Source of the DNA: an uncultured Clostridia bacterium
GTDB taxonomy: Bacteria; Bacillota; Clostridia; Christensenellales; UBA3700
Direction of reading: 5' to 3'
Assembly (NCBI GenBank): GCA_945872615.1
Contig: CAMBZZ010000003.1
Location: 1 to 64,000, forward strand
Length of the DNA: 64,000 nt
The position numbers were made by a program, and so were the translations under genes. The notes below the pieces were generated by a model. That model made no database searches. It had not been told where the DNA came from and saw only the letters and a program-made list of their open reading frames with translations. Of the stretch, positions 57,900 through 64,000 are shown piece by piece. Numbering within the stretch: position 1 is the first letter of the stretch; the number at the start of each line of letters is the position of its first letter.

Positions 57900-57985
57900 A
57901 TCCCGCTCCTTCGGTACAGATAAAAAAAATTGTCAAACCAAAAAGTATTCGACAAATTCCTCCTTTTTCTTATAAGTCTATCATA

Positions 57986-58435
57986 TTATATACCGAATAT
58001 TTTGTCAAGCAAAGCGGTGCACCCAACCTCTATATCCTCGTAAGTTTTTTCGAAGTCTCCGGTGTACCACGGATCCGCCACGTCGCGGTCAATATTTGCC
58101 CAATCGAGCAGTTTGGTTATCTTGTGTTTTGGGTCGCCACCTAACATTCTATAGAGATTGGTGACGTTGTATCTATCCATTGCGACTATATAGTCGAATT
58201 CCTCATAGTCTTGCCTCGTTATTTGCCTTGCTCTTTTAGCCGAATAGTCTATATCAAGTCTATCGAGTATAGCTCGCGTGCCGTAATGCACGCCGTTACC
58301 AATTTCCTCTCTCGACGTTGCCGCCGACTCGACCAACGCCTTTATTTTTCTTTCTTCTAGTTTCTTTTTGGTCACGAATTCCGCCATTGGCGAGCGACAT
58401 ATATTGCCGTGACATACGAAAAGTATCTTTTTCAT
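57986..58435 (-). CDS. Low-molecular-weight protein tyrosine phosphatase
   Basis: The 149-residue enzyme has the P-loop CHGNICRS near the N-terminus and the general acid in DPWYTGDFEKTYEDI, the signatures of LMW-PTP. Members dephosphorylate phosphotyrosine on proteins, often in control of exopolysaccharide synthesis, and some act on arsenate. No kinase or capsule gene is adjacent, so the target is unknown. It follows the isochorismatase gene by 37 bp with an AGGAGAC site, so the two may be co-transcribed. Confidence 0.93.
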   Translation of the reverse strand: MKKILFVCHGNICRSPMAEFVTKKKLEERKIKALVESAATSREEIGNGVHYGTRAILDRLDIDYSAKRARQITRQDYEEFDYIVAMDRYNVTNLYRMLGGDPKHKITKLLDWANIDRDVADPWYTGDFEKTYEDIEVGCTALLDKIFGI

Positions 58436-58472
58436 AGTTGTCTCCTATTTTTATTTCGGGTCACTATTACGA

Positions 58473-58964
58473 TTATTTCATTACGTCGTTTAGTTTTTCG
58501 ACGATGCAACTCTTGTTTGCATAATACTCAAGCATCTCGCCGATTTTGCTTTTGTCATAACTTGTGATACAGTCAGCCAATACGTGCACGGTATATCCCG
58601 TTTTGACCATATTGTAGACGGTGGATTTTACGCAAGCAGTGGCGTCAGCTCCCACAACGTAAAATTCGGTAATATCGTGTACTCGTATAAAGGAAATAAA
58701 CTCGTCGCTCGTCAACGCATTACTCTTGGTCTTGACAAAAACGTCGTTGGATACGACTTTTAGTTCCGGAACCAACTCGGCACCGCGAGTACCCGCCTTA
58801 AAAGTTCTGGTGCCGTCGGTCAGATTGTTATGTCTGATATAGACGACTTTTATACCTTTTTCAACCGCCCAATCTATTGCTTGGTCGACACGCTCTATGA
58901 TTTCCTTGTAGTTTTTGGTTATATCGTTTTGAAGGTCAATCACGACCAATGCTTTGTTATTCAT
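58473..58964 (-). CDS. Isochorismatase-family cysteine hydrolase
   Basis: The start is MNNKALVV, preceded by GGAGAAG, four codons inside the tracked ORF. The 163-residue protein has the catalytic triad of the family: aspartate in VVIDLQNDI, lysine in FVKTKSNAL, and cysteine in VVGADATACVKSTVYNM with the cis-peptide loop just before it. Nicotinamidases, isochorismatases and other amidohydrolases share this fold. The substrate is not identifiable. The metal-binding residues of nicotinamidase are not obvious. Confidence 0.88.
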   Translation of the reverse strand: MNNKALVVIDLQNDITKNYKEIIERVDQAIDWAVEKGIKVVYIRHNNLTDGTRTFKAGTRGAELVPELKVVSNDVFVKTKSNALTSDEFISFIRVHDITEFYVVGADATACVKSTVYNMVKTGYTVHVLADCITSYDKSKIGEMLEYYANKSCIVEKLNDVMK

Positions 58965-59098
58965 AATCTTCTCCATTGTATAATCTATCTATTTTTACTT
59001 GCCTTATTTATTACTAATCGCTTTTTCCAAAAGTACCCCATCTTGGCTACTATCTCCGCCAATACGTTGTCGATTGTTGCGGCTCTTATCTACCCGAC

Positions 59099-59392
59099 CT
59101 ATTCTACGATAATCGCCCTTGCATCTACGCTATCTACTCTTTTGTGCATAATCGCTTGATATTCCTTGGAAGCAAAGCACTCGTCCAACGCTTGTCTGGA
59201 CGGAAATCTGATTATAATCACTCGTTGTGGGTTTCTTTCGGGATGAAGCGCCGTAATCTTATCCGTTCTAACCAAATATTCTCCGCCGTAGCTCTCTACG
59301 ATAGGCTTTACCTCTCGTATATACTCGTCGTACGCACCTCTACCTTCTCTCTCGTCAATATACGTATCTACAACAAAATAACAATAATCCAT
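59099..59392 (-). CDS. DUF1330 family protein
   Basis: The start is MDYCYFVVD after GAGGAGAAAG, eight codons inside the tracked ORF. The 97-residue protein is a dimeric alpha/beta-barrel (ferredoxin-like) domain: YDEYIREVKPIVESYGGEYLVR, RVIIIRFPSRQALDECFASKEYQAIMHKRV. Members are small cytoplasmic proteins of unknown function. It lies between an MBL-fold gene and the isochorismatase gene, all on one strand. Confidence 0.85.
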   Translation of the reverse strand: MDYCYFVVDTYIDEREGRGAYDEYIREVKPIVESYGGEYLVRTDKITALHPERNPQRVIIIRFPSRQALDECFASKEYQAIMHKRVDSVDARAIIVE

Positions 59393-59458
59393 AACTACTT
59401 TCTCCTCATACAACAAGCGACCGTCGTTGCAAACAACGGATTAGTTTTCCACGTAGGC

Positions 59459-60204
59459 TTACCCAACAGTAGACACACTATCGACTATTTCGGATCTTTC
59501 CTTTTCAGACTCTATACCCAGTACGACGTTTTCTAATTCGTTTATCAATCCTCTTGCCTCGGCAATTTTTGTTTTCATTTCGTCGTAAGAATATATCTTA
59601 TCCCATGCAGGATAGAAGATAGCGACAGCGGTCAACTTCTCCAATCTATTGAGCGAATCTCTCGTTTGCTCTACGCTGACGAAGATAGGAATATCTCCCG
59701 CCACGGGCACGGTATCGCCAATAAAAATCACGTCTCCTATACGATAAGACACCCCGTCGACGGAATGCCCCGCCGTACCGACAACCTCAACGCAATCATC
59801 TTGGGACAAGGTAATTATATCACCGTCTTTGACAACGCAATCCACAATGGCAGACTGTCCTGCCAAACTATAGAAGTTGGGGATTGGGCGCTCTCTAAAT
59901 TGCAAATCTATATCTTCTATCCACGGACGTTCTCCACCGCTTGCATAAATTTTCGCTCCGTATTTTTGGCGAAAATAATTGGCGGTGCCGATATGATCGG
60001 GATGAGCGTGGGTCAAAAATATCGCTCTCAATTCCGTCGGCTGATGACCGCTCTCAATCAGAGCTTTCTCAATTATCGTCTCGCTTCTCGCAACCCCACT
60101 ATCTATCAAATAGCACCCTTCTTCATTGGACAAAAGATAAACGTAAACAAATCTTTTGATGGCTGGCGTTACGAAAAAATCAATTTTTATTGTTTTACTT
60201 CCAT
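59459..60204 (-). pseudogene. Metallo-beta-lactamase-fold hydrolase with a 1-base frameshift near the start
   Basis: The tracked ORF begins at a TTG inside the MBL fold, but the same frame stays open upstream and encodes TIKIDFFVTPAIKRFVYVYLL, the normal first strands of this family. An ATG at 60204 reads MEVKQ and then hits TAA; one extra A would join it in frame to IKIDFF. The rest is intact: THAHPDHIG (metal site), AGHSVDG and IGDTVPVAG. The family cleaves thioesters, RNA or small molecules, and the substrate here is unknown. A sequencing error, a pseudogene or a start at a rare codon are all possible. Confidence 0.7.
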
Positions 60205-60394
60205 ATTGTTCTCGCGGTCTTTATCCTCAAAATATCGTTTCGATGCAAGTCCCCCCTCTATTTGTCGTCTGTATAATGATTACTATTGCTTGTGTTATGC
60301 ATTAGTCAAGACAGATTGTCGGTTTTTTATTTTTGACGACCTGTATCGATTTTTTGATGTTTTATATAGCAAAATCGTATTGCTATTTTGGCAA

Positions 60395-60423
60395 AACTCA
60401 CCGCATATACGGTGCGGTGAGTT
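60395..60423 (-). terminator. Terminator of nagB
   Basis: Stem AACTCACCGC / GCGGTGAGTT, followed leftwards by TTTGCC, 33 bp beyond the nagB stop. A second hairpin (ATAGCAA/TTGCTAT) stands just to its left. Confidence 0.8.
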
Positions 60424-60455
60424 GCGTGATGGTTACTCTCTTAAGCCGTTTGGAA

Positions 60456-61184
60456 TTAGTTCAAAAGACTTGCGGCTGCTTCGTCTACGACTACTACCAC
60501 GTCGGGGTGATTTTGCAATACGCTGGCAGGGCAAGCAGGGTCAACGGGACCTTGCACCATTGCTTTGACGGCGCTCGCTTTGCCTTGTCCGCTGGCAAGT
60601 ACCAAAATCTTCTTAGCGTTCATGATATTGGCGATACCCATAGTGATTGCGTGGGTTGGCACGTCGGCAAGACTGTCGAAAAATCTTGCGTTGTCGCTTC
60701 GAGTGCCCTCGTGAAGTTTGACGATATGCGTAGTGCTGTCAAACGGAGTGCCCGGCTCGTTGAAACCGATATGTCCGTTGCTACCTATGCCGAGCACTTG
60801 TACGTCTTGTTGCATAGTTGCAAGCAATGCCGTATAGTCGGCGCACGCTTTGTCGGGGTCTCCCGTGTTGCCGTCGGGCAAATTGACGCTATCTTCGTCG
60901 ATGTCGATATGATTGAAAAGATTGTCGTGCATAAAATAATAGTAACTTTGGTCGTGTGTCTTTGGCAATCCAACGTATTCGTCGAGATTGACGCTACGAG
61001 CATTCTTATAACTTACGTTGCCCGCCTCGTAATCGGCAACCATGTTTTTGTACAATCCGATAGGCGTAGAGCCCGTTGCCAATCCAAGAATTGCCTTACC
61101 TTCGGTATCTTGCATTACTTGTTTGATGACCTCGTAGGCTTTTGCACTCATTTCCGTATAGTTTTTGGTAACGATAACTTTCAT
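60456..61184 (-). CDS. nagB: Glucosamine-6-phosphate deaminase
   Basis: The start is MKVIVTKNYTEMS after AAGGAGAG; the tracked ORF is 17 codons too long. The 242-residue enzyme turns glucosamine-6-phosphate into fructose-6-phosphate and ammonia, the entry of amino sugars into glycolysis. Motifs: ILGLATGSTPIGLY, NLDEYVGL, VLGIGSNGHIGFNEPG and the ring-opening histidine in THAITMGI. No nagA or PTS gene is nearby. Length and motifs match Firmicutes NagB without the allosteric extension. Confidence 0.96.
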   Translation of the reverse strand: MKVIVTKNYTEMSAKAYEVIKQVMQDTEGKAILGLATGSTPIGLYKNMVADYEAGNVSYKNARSVNLDEYVGLPKTHDQSYYYFMHDNLFNHIDIDEDSVNLPDGNTGDPDKACADYTALLATMQQDVQVLGIGSNGHIGFNEPGTPFDSTTHIVKLHEGTRSDNARFFDSLADVPTHAITMGIANIMNAKKILVLASGQGKASAVKAMVQGPVDPACPASVLQNHPDVVVVVDEAAASLLN

Positions 61185-61214
61185 AATACTCTCCTTGTTT
61201 GAGTTGTTGATATT

Positions 61215-61243
61215 AATATACGCATAATAAGCCAAAAAGTCAA
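61215..61243 (-). promoter_or_regulatory. Promoter of nagB
   Basis: TTGACT, 17 bp, TATATT read leftwards, about 25 bp before the ribosome binding site. Confidence 0.75.
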
Positions 61244-61409
61244 TATTTTGAGCGCTCCATAGGCTGTTTGATTATATCTTTTTTTTATAAAAACTGCAAA
61301 ATATTACCGTTTTTGGGCAAAAAACAAAAAAAATGAAAAATTCGTTTGTTATATACCTTGCATTATGTTATTATATAAAATAATTGACGACAAAGTTTTT
61401 GGCTAGAGT

Positions 61410-61464
61410 TTTGGCTCCGGAGCCAAACTAAAGTGGCAAAAAAGCTGTGCAACGCTACGTTGCA
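61410..61464 (+). promoter_or_regulatory. Two hairpins in the citrate synthase leader
   Basis: TTTGGCTCCGGAGCCAAA is an 18-bp perfect palindrome and TGCAACG-CTA-CGTTGCA a 7-bp hairpin. The second ends three bases before the AAGGAG ribosome binding site of the gene at 61478. They could modulate mRNA stability or ribosome access, and look like units of the mini-hairpin arrays. Confidence 0.55.
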
Positions 61465-61477
61465 ACAAGGAGACGAT

Positions 61478-62845
61478 ATGACATTCAAACAAGTTCTCAA
61501 AAAATCAGAAGAATACATCTCGCAACTAAGCGACCTCGCTTTTAAGTGTGACCAAATCCAATCGGAGCTCTACGACCAATACAAAGTATTTAGAGGGCTT
61601 AGAGACAAAAACGGCGTGGGCGTCGTGACAGGTTTGACGGAAATATCCGAGATGAACGGTTTTGCCACCAACGAAAAGGGCGAGAGAGTACCTATCGAGG
61701 GCGAAATGTTTTATCGCGGTATCAATATATACGACCTCGTCAAAGGTTTCAACGGCAAGAGATACGGCTATGAAGAGTGCGCGTATTTGCTCTTGTGCGG
61801 TTCTTTGCCCAACAAAAAACAACTCGAAGATTTTACCAACCTGTTGAGCATGTATCGCAAACTCCCTGAGAGTTTCGTCCGCGACATCATTCTCAAAGCA
61901 CCTTCTAAGGATATGATGAACGCCTTGGCAAGAAGCGTATTGACCTTATACTCTTACGATAGCAACCCAGACGATATTTCTATCAAAAACGTATTCCGTC
62001 AGTCCATTCAGCTCATAGCGCTGATGCCTATGCTTGCCGTGTACAGTTACCAAGCCTACAATCACTATCACCTTGGCAAAAACTTGTATATCCGCTATCC
62101 TAAAGACAACCTCTCGACGGCGGAAAATATCCTCTATTTGCTCAAAGGTAGCAAGGGCTTTACTCAAGAAGAAGCAAGAATGCTCGATATGTGTATGGTA
62201 TTGCAAGCCGAGCACGGCGGCGGTAACAACTCGACCTTTACTACCCACGTAGTTACTTCTTCGGGCACCGATACCTACTCTTGCGTGGCAGCGTCGCTCG
62301 CTTCTCTCAAAGGTCCTCGTCACGGAGGAGCCAACCTCAAAGTTATCCAAATGCTCGACGACATAATGAAAAACGCCGACGACATCACCGAAGAAGGCAT
62401 CGCCGACTATCTGCGCAAGATTCTCAACAAAGAAGCCTTCGACGGTTCGGGACTAATCTACGGACTTGGACACGCGGTATATTCCCTCTCCGACCCGAGA
62501 GCCAATATCCTGCACGAATATATCGAGAATTATATGTCTAAGAGATACCACAACAAGTTCCACCAACTCTATACAAGATTGCAAAAAATCGCGCCTAAGG
62601 TCATCAGCGAAAATAGAGTTATGTATAAGGGCGTAAGCGTCAATATCGACTTCTACACGGGTTACGTGTATAGATTATTGGAGATACCAGAAGTGTTGTT
62701 CACACCAATCTTCGCCGTATCGAGAATAGTTGGTTGGTCGGCGCACAGACTTGAAGAGCTCTCCAATAAGGGCAAGATTATTCGTCCCGCATATATAGCC
62801 GTATCTCCGAGAAGAGAATACGTAGACTTGGAAGATAGAGATTGA
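61478..62845 (+). CDS. Citrate synthase
   Basis: The start is MTFKQVLKK, after AAGGAGACG, rather than the tracked GTG 45 bases upstream. The 455-residue protein condenses oxaloacetate and acetyl-CoA (or propionyl-CoA). Active-site parts are LQAEHGGGNNSTFTTHV, SLKGPRHGGAN, and GLGHAVYSLSDPRANIL with the catalytic histidine and aspartate. An N-terminal extension of about 60 residues matches the long clostridial type. No aconitase or isocitrate dehydrogenase gene is near. It likely feeds a partial, glutamate-forming citrate branch. The gene has a hairpin-rich leader and its own terminator. Confidence 0.94.
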   Translation: MTFKQVLKKSEEYISQLSDLAFKCDQIQSELYDQYKVFRGLRDKNGVGVVTGLTEISEMNGFATNEKGERVPIEGEMFYRGINIYDLVKGFNGKRYGYEECAYLLLCGSLPNKKQLEDFTNLLSMYRKLPESFVRDIILKAPSKDMMNALARSVLTLYSYDSNPDDISIKNVFRQSIQLIALMPMLAVYSYQAYNHYHLGKNLYIRYPKDNLSTAENILYLLKGSKGFTQEEARMLDMCMVLQAEHGGGNNSTFTTHVVTSSGTDTYSCVAASLASLKGPRHGGANLKVIQMLDDIMKNADDITEEGIADYLRKILNKEAFDGSGLIYGLGHAVYSLSDPRANILHEYIENYMSKRYHNKFHQLYTRLQKIAPKVISENRVMYKGVSVNIDFYTGYVYRLLEIPEVLFTPIFAVSRIVGWSAHRLEELSNKGKIIRPAYIAVSPRREYVDLEDRD

Positions 62846-62859
62846 TTGTTGGAGATATA

Positions 62860-62892
62860 TTCTCGCCGCCTATTGACGGCGAGAATTTTTTT
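62860..62892 (+). terminator. Terminator of citrate synthase
   Basis: Stem TTCTCGCCG / CGGCGAGAA with an 8-nt loop and a run of seven T, 15 bp after the stop. Confidence 0.92.
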
Positions 62893-62922
62893 GTAAAATT
62901 TTGCAAACTTAATTTCAAATAT

Positions 62923-62951
62923 TTGACCTCGTTTTATGCCTTTGTTATAAT
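62923..62951 (+). promoter_or_regulatory. Promoter of bioY, near-leaderless
   Basis: TTGACC, 17 bp, TATAAT. Nine bases separate the -10 box from the ATG, so the mRNA leader would be 2-3 nt. There is no Shine-Dalgarno sequence and no BirA-type palindrome. Confidence 0.75.
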
Positions 62952-62960
62952 GTCGGTGAT

Positions 62961-63554
62961 ATGAAAAACTCTGCGACGACAACTATGACTACCAAAAACA
63001 TTGCATCGATAGGACTTATGACGGCGGTATTGTGTTTGCTCGGTCCTATTTCCCTTCCTATAGGTCTCGTTCCTATCACGTTGGGCACCCTCGGCATCTA
63101 TCTTACCGCTTATCTGTTAGGCTGGAAAAAGGGCGTCTTGTGCACGATAATATACCTACTTTTGGGAATGGTAGGAGTGCCTGTCTTTTCCAATTTCGGC
63201 GCAGGACTTGCCAAACTCGTCGGACCTACGGGCGGATACCTCATCGGATATATACCAATGTCGTTTATAATAGGTTTCTTCGCCGATAAATTCCGCAACA
63301 ACAAGCCTATGCAACTGCTCGGTATGATATTGGCGACGATAGTTTTGTACGCAATAGGTACTGCTTGGTTGAGTGTTGCGGCAAAACTCACCTTTGCCAA
63401 AGCTCTTGCCGCAGGCGTGACGCCTTTTATCGTAGGCGACGCAATCAAAATCGTTATGGCAATGATACTCGGTATGCCTATCAAGGATAGAGTTGCCTTG
63501 TTCAATCAACAAGACAAGGTTTCTAAAGAAAATCTCGAGGAAGAAAATAAATAA
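62961..63554 (+). CDS. bioY: Biotin transporter BioY (ECF S component)
   Basis: The 197-residue membrane protein is the biotin-binding S component of an ECF transporter. It has six helices with the family features: IASIGLMTAVLCLLGPISLPIGLVPITLGTLGIYLTAYLLGW, LLLGMVGVPVFSNFGAGLAKLVGPTGGYLIGY, and the C-terminal VTPFIVGDAIKIVMAM. It probably shares the ECF ATPases and T component encoded elsewhere. The cell needs biotin for the decarboxylase at 9 kb. A hydrophilic tail of about 20 residues follows the last helix. Confidence 0.96.
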   Translation: MKNSATTTMTTKNIASIGLMTAVLCLLGPISLPIGLVPITLGTLGIYLTAYLLGWKKGVLCTIIYLLLGMVGVPVFSNFGAGLAKLVGPTGGYLIGYIPMSFIIGFFADKFRNNKPMQLLGMILATIVLYAIGTAWLSVAAKLTFAKALAAGVTPFIVGDAIKIVMAMILGMPIKDRVALFNQQDKVSKENLEEENK

Positions 63555-63569
63555 CAATGCTTTAAACAA

Positions 63570-63600
63570 AAATGCGTATCTTAGCGATACGCATTTTTTA
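63570..63600. terminator. Terminator after bioY
   Basis: Stem AAATGCGTATC / GATACGCATTT with a 5-nt loop and T-rich flanks on both strands. It lies between bioY and the convergent membrane protein gene. Confidence 0.9.
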
Positions 63601-63636
63601 TTTGAATCTAGCATTTTGATAGCAACTAAATTGTTA

Positions 63637-64000
63637 TCAATCCTTTTTGACGGTCTGCACGGTCATAATAATCGGCACCGCCAAAAATACTATACCCATA
63701 ATAGTGCCCGCAACGAAGATAAAGTATTGTAGCCCCGTGGACTTGAATATGTCCATAAATTCGTTGCAAATATCGGTGACCATAGGCACGTTGATACCCT
63801 TCATTGCCCAAAAGCAACCTACGAAAGTACCCAAGAGCGGAAGGGTAAGAATAGTGCTGTAAGTGCAGTTGATGATTGCAAGCGTGTTCTTAACCTTACC
63901 CTTGAAGGTGGTGGCAAAGCGTGCAAAGAGCATAATCCCGCACGCCATAGTGACGACGATTACCACGTATTTTAGCAACAATCTCAAGTTGTCAAGGTAC
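63637..64000 (-). CDS. Hypothetical membrane protein, partial (runs off the window)
   Basis: The tracked ORF starts at a TTG, but the reading frame stays open to the window edge, so the true start is probably outside. The visible 120 residues contain four hydrophobic segments (LLKYVVIVVTMACGIMLFA, LAIINCTYSTILTLPLLGTFVGCFWA, LQYFIFVAGTIMGIVFLAVPIIM). A conserved-looking NCTYSTIL motif sits in the second. I do not recognise a family, and no enzymatic or transport motif is seen. A terminator shared with bioY follows its stop. Confidence 0.6.
   Translation of the reverse strand, partial: YLDNLRLLLKYVVIVVTMACGIMLFARFATTFKGKVKNTLAIINCTYSTILTLPLLGTFVGCFWAMKGINVPMVTDICNEFMDIFKSTGLQYFIFVAGTIMGIVFLAVPIIMTVQTVKKD

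Overview
The window looks like a chromosomal segment of a fermentative, strictly anaerobic, low-to-middle-GC Gram-positive bacterium, most likely an uncultured gut clostridium. This rests on AGGAGG-type ribosome binding sites, near-consensus sigma-A promoters (TTGACA, 17 bp, TATAAT), many lipobox lipoproteins, an electron-bifurcating [FeFe] hydrogenase, a superoxide reductase instead of superoxide dismutase, and a host/plant glycan diet. The genetic code is standard. No rRNA, tRNA, CRISPR array or insertion sequence was seen. Only the left edge (an integrase and two orphan small ORFs) looks mobile.

Layout. 0-1.4 kb: tyrosine recombinase and remnants. 1.4-5.4 kb: GH110-like beta-helix glycosidase, an APH-fold kinase and two lipoproteins. 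5.7-8.7 kb: ferritin, ZIP transporter, TPR protein and DUF4037 protein behind a promoter covered by a perfect palindrome. 8.8-10.4 kb: subunits of a sodium-pumping decarboxylase behind a yybP-ykoY-like riboswitch with an overlapping terminator. 10.5 kb: an untracked 54-aa DUF3006-like gene with a leaderless promoter, then a hairpin-repeat array. 11-15.6 kb: lactaldehyde reductase, GH35 beta-galactosidase and a beta-helix lipoprotein. 15.8-21.9 kb: YitT, UppP, DUF2804, HtrA-like protease and a lipoprotein gene broken by one in-frame stop. 22-27.5 kb: alpha-glucan and alpha-galactoside genes (GH77-pullulanase fusion, GH36, lone CBM20). 27.5-34.7 kb: RlmA, ROK regulator, fucose operon (kinase, aldolase, isomerase) and TcdA. 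34.8-35.2 kb: a second hairpin array. 35.2-38 kb: ABC transporter of the TrpXYZ type. 38.4-42.4 kb: HydABC hydrogenase. 42.6-46.3 kb: uracil salvage and two unknown proteins. 46.5-50.6 kb: KsgA, radical SAM, TatD and MetG as an overlapping operon. 50.8-64 kb: MFS, CofE-like ligase, PurC, CDF transporter, superoxide reductase, split transketolase, small hydrolases, NagB, citrate synthase, BioY and a partial membrane protein.

The sugar genes form a coherent picture: exo-glycosidases (GH110, GH35, GH36) free galactose from host or plant glycans. FucI, FucA and a FucK-type kinase feed L-lactaldehyde to FucO, NagB handles amino sugars, and the GH77-pullulanase fusion with the CBM20 protein handles glycogen or starch. 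Electrons from fermentation can leave as H2 through HydABC. Iron and oxygen defence is covered by ferritin, superoxide reductase and metal transporters.

The observations most worth a second look are the riboswitch in front of the Na+ decarboxylase genes, the two arrays of tandem mini-hairpins, three promoters whose -10 box lies only 6-9 nt from the start codon, the structured leader of the CDF transporter, the palindrome at the ferritin promoter, the GH77-pullulanase fusion, and two genes each broken by a single base change.
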